Source: Nereocystis luetkeana
Taxonomy: Eukaryota; Sar; Phaeophyceae; Laminariales; Laminariaceae
Assembly (NCBI GenBank): GCA_031213475.1
Contig: JARUPZ010000021.1
Coordinates: 1,511,001-1,575,000, forward strand
Length of the DNA: 64,000 nt
Direction: 5' to 3'
Both the position numbers and the translations under genes were made by a program. The notes beneath the pieces are model-generated. The model was not told where the DNA came from and ran no database searches. It worked only from the letters and a program-made list of their open reading frames with translations. Shown one piece after another: positions 1 through 39,653 of the stretch. Each line of letters starts with the position of its first letter. Position 1 is the first letter of the stretch.

Positions 1-590
1 TTGTTTCTTCTGATGTATTGTTCGTTTCTGTTTCGTCTTCGTTCCTGCTTCGTTGCTGCTCCCCTCTGTTTTGAACGATCCATGTTGGGGGTGAACGACC
101 CATGTTCGGCATGTTTCTTCGTTTTCGTTTTTTTCGTTTTTTTTTCTGTTTTTGTTTCGTATCGTTTCGCCAAACCCATTTCCTGTTTTTTATCCTGTCC
201 CCTACTCTCTCCCTCGGTTGCTAGTGGTATGTGATGATTGGTATGCTAAGTGTGTTTAGCTTTGCCTATCAGTTTCTTCGTAAAGTGCCAACTATTACGC
301 TGCTGCTATGGCGGGAACACGGAAGAAGGGGGAGGAGGAGGAGGAGGAGGAGGAGGAGGACGAAAAGGAATGGCGGAATGGGGCGGAGGCGACTCCACTT
401 TCTCGAGTGTACGCGTAGCACTTCCTCGCCAGACCTCTCAGATGGACGATGCGATGGGCCATGCGCAGGAAGGCCTTGGAAGTAGGAGGCGTGGAGAGAG
501 GGAGGGTGGGGGGCGGGAGAAGTCGTCCTGCTAGCGGAATAATCGATCGCACGCGGAGAATCAGAAACATCAGTATTTTGCAGTAGCAGG
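1..590. other. No gene recognised; low-complexity upstream flank
   Basis: No open frame here resembles a known protein. The stretch is T-rich at the start and holds a pure (GGA)n purine tract at about 326-361. A segment at about 365-520 is repeated, diverged, at about 727-865; both contain a cttcctcg block and an atgcgcagg block, so a ~360-bp tandem duplication is likely. Upstream exons of the protease gene, including a DUSP domain, were looked for and not seen. Confidence 0.5.
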
Positions 591-1746
591 ATTAGAGTCA
601 GCAGCAGCAGCGGCAACAGCGGTAGAATCGACAACAGCGGTAGAATTCGTAGCAGGGGTAAAATCAGTAGCAGGCGGTAACAAGGAACGAGGACGACGAG
701 GAGAATGAGAGTAGAGGAGGACGAGGAGTGGCGGTTTGGGGGGGCGGCAACGCGATTTTTTCAAGTATGCACGCAGCGCTTCCTCGGCAAAGCTCGTAAA
801 GGGACAATGCGCAGGGAGCCCTCGGGGGAAGGAGGGCCGGGGGTAGGGAGAGAGAGAGGGAAGGTCGGCTCATCTTGGCAGCTGTAGAGTCAGTGGCATG
901 AGTAGCGGCAGTAGAATCAGGGGGCCGTTAGTAGGGGAAGTAGCAGCCGCAGAACCACTAACCGTAGGGGTGGAATCAGTACGAGCAAGCAGGAATATAA
1001 CGATCTCGGCAAAAGTAGAATCAGTAGCAGCCGTGGGATCAGCATTTCGGGTAAAATATGAGTAGCAGCGGTAGCAGGGGAAGAATCAGCTGCGGTAGTA
1101 GATTCAGTAGCAGCTGTAGGATTAGTGGCGGGGGCATGCTCAGTATCAGCCGTAGCATCAGCAGCAGGGGTATCATCATCAGCAGCCGTAGGCTGTATGA
1201 TTCACAAGAGGGATATAGTCAGCTGCACGGGGGAAGGATCAGCTCCAGCAGTAGAGTCAGTAGGAGCCGTAGGATCAGCAGCAGGGGTATAAACAGATGC
1301 AGGGGCGGGACCAGCAGCATGGGTACAACTAGCCGCAGGGGCAGCATCAGTTACAGAGGTATAACCAGCAGCAGCCGCAGGGTAAGCAGCGGGGTTAGGG
1401 CCAGCTGCAGGGGCAGGAGGAGCTGCAGGAATCAGCAGCACCCGTCGGATCAGCAGCAGGGGGTATCATTAGTTGCAGGGGCAGGATCAGTTCCAGAGGT
1501 AGAATCTGTGGCAGGCGTAGCACCAGCAGCAGGGGTAGGATCAGTAGCACCGTAGCGTCAGTAGCAGGGGTGTAATTAGCTGCAGGGGTAGGACCAGTAG
1601 CAGAGGTAAGGTCGGTAACAGCCTCATGAGGGGCAGGGGGAGAGCCAGCGGCAGAGACAGGATCAGCAGCTGGTGTAGATTCAGTAGCAGCCGTAGGATC
1701 AGCTGCAGGGGCAGAATCAGTAGCTGGGGTAAACTCAGCAGAAGGG
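590..1746. repeat. Imperfect 18-bp minisatellite (GTAGAATCAGTAGCAGGG type)
   Basis: The stretch is built from diverged copies of an 18-bp unit close to GTAGAATCAGTAGCAGGG, most regular at 620-680 and 1640-1740. Because 18 is a multiple of three, several frames stay open; the minus strand reads as a Thr-Pro-Ala-Ala-Asp-Ser-like hexapeptide repeat. I see no domain or splice context that would make it a gene. The array is cut by a foldback element at 1751-1840 and resumes at about 2095-2265. Confidence 0.75.
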
Positions 1747-1750
1747 TTAA

Positions 1751-1840
1751 CCCTTTTAGAACCGCACTCCCATATGTGGGGACAATTCACTTTAAATATA
1801 AGTAGTTTGTCCCCAAAACGGGACTGGGGTCCTAAAAGAG
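1751..1840. mobile_element. piggyBac-like foldback MITE, copy A
   Basis: This 90-bp element starts CCCTTTTAGAACCGCA and ends in the near inverse (GGGGTCCTAAAAGAG), so it can fold into one hairpin. It is flanked by TTAA on both sides (1747-1750 and 1841-1844), the target duplication of piggyBac transposons, whose ends also begin CCC. No coding capacity. Relatives lie at 5077-5165, 17178-17268, 25353-25444 and 58680-58768, with worn copies at 12248-12290 and 22066-22168. It is inserted at the edge of an 18-bp minisatellite. Confidence 0.7.
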
Positions 1841-1959
1841 TTAAGAACGCGTTCTATGATAGAGGTGGCACATTTCCTCTCAAATATTTTCTGAATGGCG
1901 GGGTTCCTTAACGCCGAATCGTCGGAAGGCCAATACTGTTTCGAAAAATGACGTATTGT

Positions 1960-2080
1960 ATACTTGGGCCATGGGATTTTTCGTGGGGATGCAATTTTGA
2001 CGTTTGCCGGAGTCTGTTTTCGGGTGAGGTATGGAGCTCCTTACGTGAGGATCCTCAGAAAAATTAGGGTGAAGCTCTTT
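1960..2080. repeat. Dispersed repeat, inverted partner of 4988-5205
   Basis: Read on the minus strand, this segment matches 4988-5205: shared blocks include gaggatcctc, ggagctc, cacccgaaaacaga and aatcccatggcc. The partner copy is interrupted by foldback MITE copy B. No coding content. Confidence 0.6.
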
Positions 2081-2094
2081 CGTAGAACGCCTCT

Positions 2095-2265
2095 AAGATC
2101 AGTAGCGGCTTCAGAATCAGTGGCAGGGGTAAAATCAGCGGCAGGGTTACTTCCAGTGGGGGCCGCCGTAGCAGCGGGGGTAAAGTCAGTAGCACCAAGG
2201 TCAAAAGTAGCATTCAAATCAGTAGCCGCAGCAGAATCAGTAGCAGCAGGGGTATTAAGAAATGC
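2095..2265. repeat. 18-bp minisatellite, continuation
   Basis: The GTAGAATCAGTAGCAG-type units seen at 590-1746 reappear here after about 340 bp of inserted repeat sequence. The minus strand again reads as Thr-Pro-Ala-Ala repeats with no recognisable domain. Confidence 0.6.
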
Positions 2266-2539
2266 TGGCACGGACGGTAAGTTTTCCCTCGTCTGGTCAA
2301 GCCTCGCACACGCGTGCACCGTGGTGTCCATCGCTACCTACCTGCGTTTGAGATGCCACCCCTAAAATTCGATCGCCTTTGAGCTCACCCGGCCCCGCTT
2401 GAACGCTTGCCGCCGCTGCTCTTGTCGTCACCGCCACCGCCGTCACTGCCCCCTCTATCGCGACGACTCTCTATTAATACCTCTACTGCACGGAACCCGC
2501 TCGCCTACGCCTTTCGTGTGGTGCTTTTGGTGTGGTTAG

Positions 2540-31302
<28,763 letters not shown>

Positions 31303-33125
31303 CCCGGAGGTCGACAGGCAGGGAGAACGGAGGTTTATTCGGCACGTACTTTATTTAACTGTTTTCTCTCTCTTGACTGGTTCGGCTAGGTTAGTGTAAT
31401 GTTGTTTGTAAACGTGTTAGTTCCGTTTTGTTGTGCACCGGTATCTCTAGCCGGTTTCTTAAGGCGGGGGCGTCCGCGATTAATCTCCTTGCGGACGGCC
31501 CCTCCGGGCTGCCTCTACGCAAAACGTGGCTCTACGCGAAAGTGAGGACCGAAATGCCGAGGGTTCGTTCCCGATGGCGGCAATGTGCGGCGGTGGTCTC
31601 AGGTGCTTCGCAGAATTTTCATCACGTATCATGTGTAGGGTACACTGTAGTTTATCGATAGGATTTTCGTGGGACGCCTTACAAGTTCAGGTGTGCGTTA
31701 CGCGAGCTGTAGATATTGTGCCGTAGAACGCAATTTACAGAATGCTGGTTTTCCCTCTGCTGTTGCGTGGTGCTGGTGCCGGGATTGATTATGATTGTTT
31801 TCGATTGCGCCTTCGATTGGATGGGGTGGGTGTTTCGAGTACAACGAAGCGTATGTTGTTGAGCCCGTACCCAGGAGAGCTTTGGCGGAGACTCTTCCAG
31901 AGATTTGGCGCTTTTGGTAGGGCTTTTCTCTCTTTGAACCGTATGTTTGTCTAGTGTGCATTGGTGATCCGCCAGCGACAGCCTGCGCCATGAGAGCACC
32001 GACGTGTTTTTTTCGATCACCAGAAGTAGCCTCCTCCACGTCATTTTGAAAGCAGCAGGCGAGGGGGCGATTCAAAGTCTATTCTCCATGGTGAGGCGTT
32101 TGCGGCCTTGGCGGCCAGTCCACGGGGGGATGGTGGGATTCTGTGCTGTTGGTGTTAAGGCGTGCCCCCTAGGCGCGTCGACGTTGAAGGTTAGTCCACG
32201 AGAGATTGGCGGGGGTGTTGTTGGAAGGCGTGCCTTCTCAGCGCGTCAGCATTCCGTGCGTCGTCGATTGTGCTTAGCCCTTGAGTGAGGTCTTTTCGTT
32301 TTTTTTTCAAGACTGCTACAAGAGTACGACCACCCGCCAATTAACGAGCCGTTCTCGGTTCAAAACGTCGTCTATGTTGCCTGTAGAGCATTAGCTGCTG
32401 CTTGTCTTCGGGCGTAACACCTGTCCTTTGTTTCGAGTGGTGATATTTGGTATATTTTGAAGCCGTCGATTTCGAGATGAATAGTCGGTGGATGCGCTTC
32501 CTAGGTGGATGCGCTTCCTAGTTCTTTTTGCGAGAGCAGCTGTGTTTGTAACATTCTATGCTTCGGCCTTTATTTGCCGTGTGTTTCTCGGCGCCCGTAA
32601 GCGCACAAAGCAGGGCTTTAAGGCATCCTTGTCTCGCAGATATTGAGTGGAAGGGGCGGTGGCTGGTCGAACTGGGTTTACGGAGACATGTCTAATACAC
32701 GAAACACTATCACAGGTTACAACTAAAGAATGGATCCTTAATTTTCTAAGGATCGGTCCGCGCACCAACAAACATGAACATTTGGGACGATAGGAGAGGA
32801 AAGAAGCCCGCGGCCCGAGGCAGAAGAGCCCGAAGCTGCCGGTGTTGCAGGTGGTGACTCGTACGGACCACTTCTTGAGTTGTTTACGCTTCCGCCTTCG
32901 CCCCGAGCGTCAACATCAACTCATGCGTGGGCCCACGTACTGTACCGCCGTGTATTTCGCACGCCCCGGTGTCAACTTGGGTATCTTAATTGTATTTAGC
33001 TTTTGTTTGTCTGTCTTCTCGAGGGACTCTGTGCATTCGGGTACCTGCTCTCCGCATCTTGATTTTTTTCGCACTCAGTTCATCACGACATCACGTGTCA
33101 CGGCGTGTAAATATCAACGAACATC
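31303..33125. other. No gene recognised downstream of the protease
   Basis: Open frames here are short and without family resemblance. The stretch probably includes the 3' UTR of the protease gene in its first few hundred bases; no clear polyadenylation signal was identified. Confidence 0.4.
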
Positions 33126-33130
33126 TATTA

Positions 33131-33240
33131 CGGGGGTCCATGTTAAATCGGTACACACAAAAAACCTACCGGTACCAGGGTATAAAATTTAATATCTCTA
33201 TTTTTACGGACAATAATGAATACTTGGTCCTATTATCAGT
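33131..33240. mobile_element. Worn mariner-like MITE
   Basis: Left end CGGGGGTCCATGTTAAAT is clear and follows TA; the right end has decayed to cttggtcctattatcag. Confidence 0.4.
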
Positions 33241-34100
33241 TTTGTAAATTAGAGTTTCAGCTGCGGTAATTTGCAAATCTGTCTGTCTGTCTGTCCGCAT
33301 GGATTATATTTTTCGAACACTTTCCAATGGTCGATATATAAGGTCGGTACAGATGATATTCGCACGACATATTCGACCCTTCCGGACCTTATATACTGAA
33401 ACATACCATACCACTAGGCAAGTTTAGCGATATAATACATCCACAACGGACACCATACCATACCGCCGAATACCATACCACATACGTTGTTTCGTTTTCC
33501 CGTACCACACCGCAAACATACCATACCACATAAAGTGTTTTTCCCATATACCATACCAACATATACCATATCACATACCGTGTTTTTTCCATATTGTATA
33601 TCAAACCGTAGTACCATCATACCATATACCGACATACGATATCGCGCCAAGTGCATTTGTTCCATATTATCAGTTTGTAGAACTGAGTCTCTGTTTTGGT
33701 AAAGGCAAATTTGTCCGTCTGTCTGTCCGCAAGGCTTATATTTTCGAACACTTTTCAATGGCCGAGATATAAGCTCGCTACAGATGATATTCGTACGACG
33801 TATTCGACCCTTACGGACCTTATATACAGTAGCATATCATACCACCAGGCAAATTTAGCCGTGTAATACATCCACGACATCGTACCATGGTAGTATACCG
33901 CAAACGTACCATACCATATACTGTGTTTTTTCACGTCCCATACCGTCAACACATACCATACCACATACGGTGTTTTTCCCATATTCGCATATACCATACC
34001 ATCAACATATCCCGTATCCCATGCCGTGTTTGTTCCATATACCAGGTAGTATATATCAAGCCGCGTAGTACCATCATACCATGTACCAACATATTATGAT
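33233..34100. repeat. Tandem ~430-bp duplication rich in CCATACCA motifs
   Basis: Copies at about 33233-33650 and 33660-34100 both start tatcagtttgta-like, contain gtctgtctgtccgca, ttcgaacactt, cagatgatattcg, ttcgaccctt and cggaccttatata, then a run of ccataccacata repeats, and end near tagtaccatcatacca. A fragment of the end recurs at 53153-53200. No coding support. Confidence 0.75.
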
Positions 34101-34245
34101 ATCACACCTGGTAGGTACACGAGAAGAGCAAGCTCTCTAAACCCAAGACGTTCTCCACGACAACGAGCAGCAGCAGAACGATCGATGAGTTGGATGGTGA
34201 CACAACTGTATACTAACTAACGTCGTTGCTTCGCGCCCGACGCGC

Positions 34246-34656
34246 GGTCAGCGGGGGGCGCATCTCTCGGTGGCCACTACAACAGTCGGCTGGCGCGGGT
34301 TTGGGTACCAAGAGAAGCGCAAGCGGCGCGCACCTCTCGGTGGATACGTACTCGTAGGCTACAGCAACAGCGGCACAGCAGCGGTCAGCGGGGGGTGCAT
34401 CTCTCCGTGGCCACTACAACAATCGGCTGGCGCGGGTTTGGGTACCAAGAGAAGCGCACGCAGCGCGCATCTCTCGGTGGATACGTACTCGTAGGCTACA
34501 GCAGCAGCGGCACAGCAGCGGTCAGCGGGGGGCGTATCTCTCCGTGGCCACTACAACAGTCGGCTGGCGCGGGTTTTGGTACCAAGAGAAGCGCAAGCGG
34601 CGCGCACCTCTCGGTGAATACGCACTCGAAGACTGCAGCAGCACCGGCACAGCAGC
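34246..34656. repeat. 137-bp tandem repeat, three units
   Basis: Units start at GGTCAGCGGGGGG, positions 34246, 34383 and 34520; each contains cactacaac, ggctggcgcgggttt, accaagagaagcgc and tctcggtg. Few differences between units. 137 is not a multiple of three, so the shared open frame shifts between units; no gene is inferred. Confidence 0.88.
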
Positions 34657-35275
34657 AACACCAGCAGCAGCAGCAGTCAGTCATATTTGTGAAGTGCGTT
34701 TGCCCGCGTCTGTGCGCGCTCAGTAAATCCGAGCAACAACAATAACACACAGTGACCGGTGATATGATGTGGCGGGCTCTGGGTATGATAAAAAACTATT
34801 GGCCGCTGTACTATTATTAATAGTAGTTGTTGTAATAGTAGCAGTAGTAGTAGTTGTAGTAGCAGCAGTTGTATTAATAGTAGTAATGCAGTACAAGAGC
34901 TGATTTAAATGAAATCGTGCTGGAAATATAGGTAACTAACTAGGGAATAAAAGGCCCTCCCGCCCCCACGCCGGTCGGGCCAGATTCCTGTGGATAATAT
35001 AAGAGCTATAATAGGTGAGCCAATACGTACATAGGATGGACATTAATTGTGGCCCCGTGCTTTAAATTAATGAAAACCACTTTGTGAGTCACATTATGTA
35101 GGACCTCAATAAGCGTTAAAATTATGAATTGAGCACCATTTATTTGATGTGCTTGCTCCCTCTCTGGAATCTCACACTGCAACTTTATTAGTCTTTGGTT
35201 GCAGCAGTACGATGCAATACAATCTGCGGGTAATACGATAAACGCACAGCAGAGGGACCATACTCGGAGTATCGA
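34657..35275. other. Triplet-rich then AT-rich sequence without gene
   Basis: Begins with imperfect CAG/AGC triplets, then TAGTAGTTG-type triplets at about 34795-34880, followed by AT-rich unique sequence. No open frame of interest. Confidence 0.5.
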
Positions 35276-35800
35276 TCGTTTCCGTTTCGAGCAAATTTTG
35301 TACTCTGAATACTGAGACTATTAGGGTGCTTGCGGCTTCAACATTGCGAGTGACTGGGAGTGTGAGCAGTACTCAACTTCAAACCTCGAAATCCTGCCTG
35401 AATGCTGCGAGTAAGTGCGATTGTGAGTAGTACTAAATATCCAAATGTCAGGGCGCAAAAAACTCATATTCCGAGGTACGAGTAATACTCGGAATATTTC
35501 AGGGTTTTATACTCCAAGGTACTCCGGGTTGGAGTATTACTCGGACTTCGGATGATGAAGTATTCCTGGGTTCAATACTCGCGATACTCGGAATACTCCG
35601 AGTAACTTAGATGTTTGTACTCCGGGTACTGCTTGTAGTCGAGTGTAAGAACTACTCATACTCCCAGTACTCGGAGGTTTTGGCCCTTCAGTACAGCTCA
35701 TGCTGCATGTACTCCGAGTATTTCGGCCACCAGTACTCCAATACTCGGAGTACTCGGAGTACGAAGACTCCTCGATACTCCGAGTATAATACCGAGAAAT
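35270..35800. repeat. Cluster of short palindromes (ACTCGGAGTA type)
   Basis: More than a dozen copies of ACTCGGAGTA, ACTCCGAGTA and one-base variants occur within about 530 bp, in no fixed period and on both strands. No coding support. Confidence 0.7.
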
Positions 35801-35869
35801 CGAACGCTTTCGAGCCGCGAGCAATGTCGGTACACCTCCCAAAACCCGCCAAACCGGCTGCTGCACAGG

Positions 35870-37450
35870 TGATATAGGGCGAGTTTTGACGTCGTGAAAA
35901 GCTGTTTAGGATTATCGTGAATCTTACGGATATTAAAGTAGCAGTGGAGTTCGAGCAGGGTGCCAACAACAGCATCATACGATGGCGAAACAACAGCAGG
36001 AGGAGGAGCAGCAGCGTCAAGCCGAGTGGTAAAAATCGACGGAGATCAAACGAAGCCGGCACGAGCAAACGTGAACCGACGGAGGATGATAAACGAACCG
36101 CGCATACGCGTCATACACCCGCTCCTGATAGGAGAGCCAACGTCTTTCGCACCGTGTAGGCGGTTTGTGTTGTCTCACCACAGGTGCGGCAGGCAGGCTT
36201 CTTCCTTCCGCTGCTGTATGCAGTTGAGTTGTCTTTGCTCGGGGCAAGGTCTTCGTGCCGAAACTCATCATCATCGCTACGGGCCACCAACAACGCGGTG
36301 TAGCGAGCGTCGCTCCTCATCCTCTCTATACGGGAGGTGTCGGTTGGTTACATAGTAAAAATTGCGGCGGGTTTTCGATACGTAGCGGCAAAGTACGATA
36401 TCGACCAACAACGAGGCGGGACAAACATATACCTCCTCGTGTCAAGCGTGCATGATTGTGTGTGCACTGCAGTGTGCTGCGGTAGAAGGAGATAGGGAAG
36501 ATGGTTTGGAAATTGGGTGTTGTTGCAGAGCTTATAGAGGAAGGTACTGCTTTGTTATCTGCAGTAGTCCTCAGCGCGGCGTATGTAGTGTACGGAAGAC
36601 GACAGAGAGGATTGCTTGCACCCCTCGGTAGCTCGAAAGACTTTAATTTCGATGGACTTCGGGTGCAGCGACGGTAGGTGACGAGGACCGGATGTTCAAA
36701 GCGCAGGAGGGCAGGAACACATGCGTGTTTCGAAGATGACGTCGCAAATGACAAGATCTTGGAACGTTGCACGAAGGCAGCTTGCAAAAGGTGGTTTCGA
36801 CGGAGTATGTGAGGGATTTTGTTTTTTGCTTTGTTGCACGTAGGGAGCTTAAAATCGTTGTGAGTGCGTGAGGTATATATATTTAAAACAAGTTGGTATT
36901 AGAGGCATTGCTATGATGAAGTTAAAAATTGGGCATCACGCTGTCTATATATAATTCATAGATTCGGGGAGATGGATGAAAAAAAAATCTCTACGTATCC
37001 CGTCTCGAATGGCGAAGAATATTTTTTTTTCAGGTTTGGGATGATACCGTAGGACGCCGTCGGCAAGCTCATGCCCCCTAGAGCATCGATCCACCTGATT
37101 TCTTGGAGCCCGTGATCTATACTAGTTGCCCTTGGCCGCCACGAAGCGGGTTGGCCGTGGGCTGAGTCTATGTCGAGATCAAGCGTCTATCGTCGCATGA
37201 GCTGATATTTACCAGCAGCGTGTTGACACTTTGCGACGAAAAAAAACAAATTGCGCCACCTGCAGCCGAGAACAGCGGCGGTACGGGGACAGCAGCAGTG
37301 AATTACTTTTCACTTCGCCTATATCAATGTCTTGCGATCCTTGTCGTACGTTTCGGTACTCGTAATTAATCCGGCAGTTGAAAAAACATGTCAATCTGTC
37401 GAATGATGTGTGAACGTGTGAACAACCCACCACATGTTCTTCACCGGCCA
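35870..37450. other. No gene recognised
   Basis: Open frames of up to 153 codons exist on both strands but none shows a domain, coding-like composition or plausible splice partner. A 35-bp stretch at 37452-37487 (aaagtctaattcgcatc...) recurs at 47847-47882. Confidence 0.4.
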
Positions 37451-37557
37451 ACTATAAAGTCTAATTCGCATCAACTTCAAGACGAAAAAAAGTAATTCGC
37501 TTACTTGTTACTACTAGTAATACGAGAGGCTGTCGGTTACCTGGTATTATTTATTAT

Positions 37558-37740
37558 TGTTATTGCCCTCGATGAAATGCATTCGAGCGCTGTTCTCAGT
37601 TTGCTTATATTTTTTTTGTGAAGTCGCAGTTAGTTGGAGTTGGTGCGAGTGTGGAGAGAGATCAGTCGGCACCGGTCAGACGGCACCTTGGCTCTCCGAC
37701 TGAACGTCTGCTTTTCTTCCTTGGAACCAAAAACAAAAGG
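37558..37740 (-). mobile_element. SINE-like retroposon, 183 bp, with 27-bp target duplication
   Basis: The element, read on the minus strand, starts CCTTTTGTTTTTGG and ends ATCGAGGGCAATAACA. It is flanked by a perfect 27-bp direct repeat at 37531-37557 and 37741-37767, starting TGTCGGTTACCTGG. Relatives lie at 48540-48717, 54995-55210 and 55340-55537. There is no clear tRNA head. It carries no open frame, so it must have been moved by another element's machinery. Confidence 0.75.
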
Positions 37741-37907
37741 TGTCGGTTACCTGGTATTATTTATTATAGTACTGTACTACCAGGAGTAGTGTTGATTACT
37801 TTGTAACCGTCGTGCGTAAAAGCGCACCAATACATGCCAAGAAACCCCGCCGCAGATCACTGCTGCTGTGTCACCAATGTGTTAAGATCACGGACAGCGG
37901 GACACTT

Positions 37908-38156
37908 TGTATCCCTGGGCAGGTCTGCCTATTAAGCCGGTACTCATTGGTACTCACATGCGTTGCTTGCGTAGAGATAGAAGAGCAGGTTTATTCCTTT
38001 CGTGCACGACGGAGACTGAGACCACGCTCGTGCCTCTCTGGAAAACCCCTGGTTTTCCACTGAAGATACGCCTTCCAAGTACTAAAAATACCATCCCAGT
38101 GCCAGAACCCAGTTAGTTACCGGGCTTTCAACCTCATACAAAGTAGTATCATAACA
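37908..38156 (-). repeat. 3' LTR
   Basis: Begins TGTTATGATAC and ends GGGATACA on the minus strand, TG...CA as expected. About 94% identical by eye to 47444-47691, with one 1-bp indel. Confidence 0.82.
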
Positions 38157-38767
38157 CAAGCCCACTCTGATGAGCCGTACATGCAGATTTATGGGAGTTT
38201 ATGGAAACCCCGATTCCACGAACTAGAACATGAGTCGAAGATGCGGCTCCTCAAAACCCACTCCCACACCTCTGAACGGCAAGCCAACGAAGCCGGCAAA
38301 GTACGTAAACAAAAAAATGAACGAAGACGTAGCCTTCAGGGGCAGGAAGAAATCGTCAGCGAAAAATCATCGCCATGTCACACGCGACGGGGGGGGCGAG
38401 GAAGATGCAGGGAAAAGTGGAAAGGGAATATGAAGAAAAAATAAATAAAAATAAAACGGAATATGTCAAGAAACACCGAAAACCCAGCCTACAACTCGGG
38501 AAACGTGTCCTGTGCCACAAATGAGTGGCCCGATTACCCAGACCAGCCCCGACACTGAGCGGGGGGGTAGACAGGACAGAATATGCGAACAACATCCCCA
38601 ACCAAACCCAAGAAAAAAAACATACAAACAACCCAGGAACACATTGCCAGAAAAAACTCCGACCCGAAAACTCGGAAAACGGAAAACGTCAATAAGTTGA
38701 CGAACCACCCCTCAGAGTCCAGGAAAACGTCAGGCAAAAAATATCGAGAACAGCCGAGAAGCGAAAA

Positions 38768-39548
38768 TCAGCTATCCACGCCGGCACCTCGAGATTCGTC
38801 TACGTTACGCTGGACCCTCAGCGCAAATGCGCTAGCCAAGTGAATTTGTAGACACCAAGAGCCCCGTACAGCTCTCGTCGAAGTTGTGTAGCGCGCCGGA
38901 GAAAGAGGAAGCTTGATTGGTCCCGGGTCGTCCAAAATCGAACCAAATATACTCCATCCGTGGGCGTAGTCGCGCTGATTTTCCCGAGCTACCACAGACC
39001 GTCGTCGCTCTTGTACCAAAAATGGGCCCCGTTGGGAAGCACGGTGTTGCAGTATCGGCGGAGCCAGTCGGCGTGCGAGACGCAGACATAGCCGGGTGCC
39101 AGGAACCGCTCGCCGTTACCCCGAGAGAACTCCCGTTGTGCCGCGCCGATTCTTATCGGCGGTCTAGGCGGTTGGTTTGGCGATGCTGGTTCGGGGTGCC
39201 GGCCCAGTAGCGCAAAATTGCGTGGCGAGAAAGCTGAAGGTCCATTTCCCGTTCCCAGGATGGACGGAACCGTCCTGTCCAGTGCGTGTCGTACATCACT
39301 GCTATGACGCCACCTCGACCTCGAACCGATTGGTGTCCGGTAATCTTTTCCACTTCGAGTCGGTGAAGATGTGTCGAGACGTCGTCCTGGGTGACGTGGT
39401 ACGGATGAAATTTCTTGGAGAAGTTGTTGAGCACGTACTGCGTCAACTCCGCTGGCAAATACTTCGGCATGTCGCCACGGTCGTGGGGGTTGGCACAGGG
39501 CTTGCAGCGTTGAACTGAAACGCGCCGACGAGCATCCGCGCCGGGCAT
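38768..39548 (-). pseudogene. Integrase C-terminal tail with chromodomain-like motif, broken
   Basis: The frame at 39153-39548 contains LHRLEVEKITGHQSVRGRGG and FRPSWEREMDLQLS, following the chromodomain order VEKIL...W...TWEPE...L. Downstream, HFWYKSDDGLW then a TAG stop and a frameshift lead to LDDPGPIKLPLSPARYTTS. In chromoviruses this tail targets integration to marked chromatin. Several frameshifts separate it from the integrase core. Confidence 0.65.
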
Positions 39549-39653
39549 ATCGGAAGGAAGAACAAAATACAGGAGCTTTGCCCCAAGAGGAGATCCGTCC
39601 CGGGTGTCCGCTGCGGAGCAGGGGCCAACTGCGAGAACTTTGTAGGGGCCTGT

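Noticed and set aside
34246-34656. CRISPR-like array
   Set aside because: 137-bp units are contiguous without short repeats and unique spacers, and the genome is eukaryotic.
35917-36355. Possible small Arg/Ser-rich gene
   Set aside because: Frames on both strands are equally open, with no domain, no start context and no splice partner.
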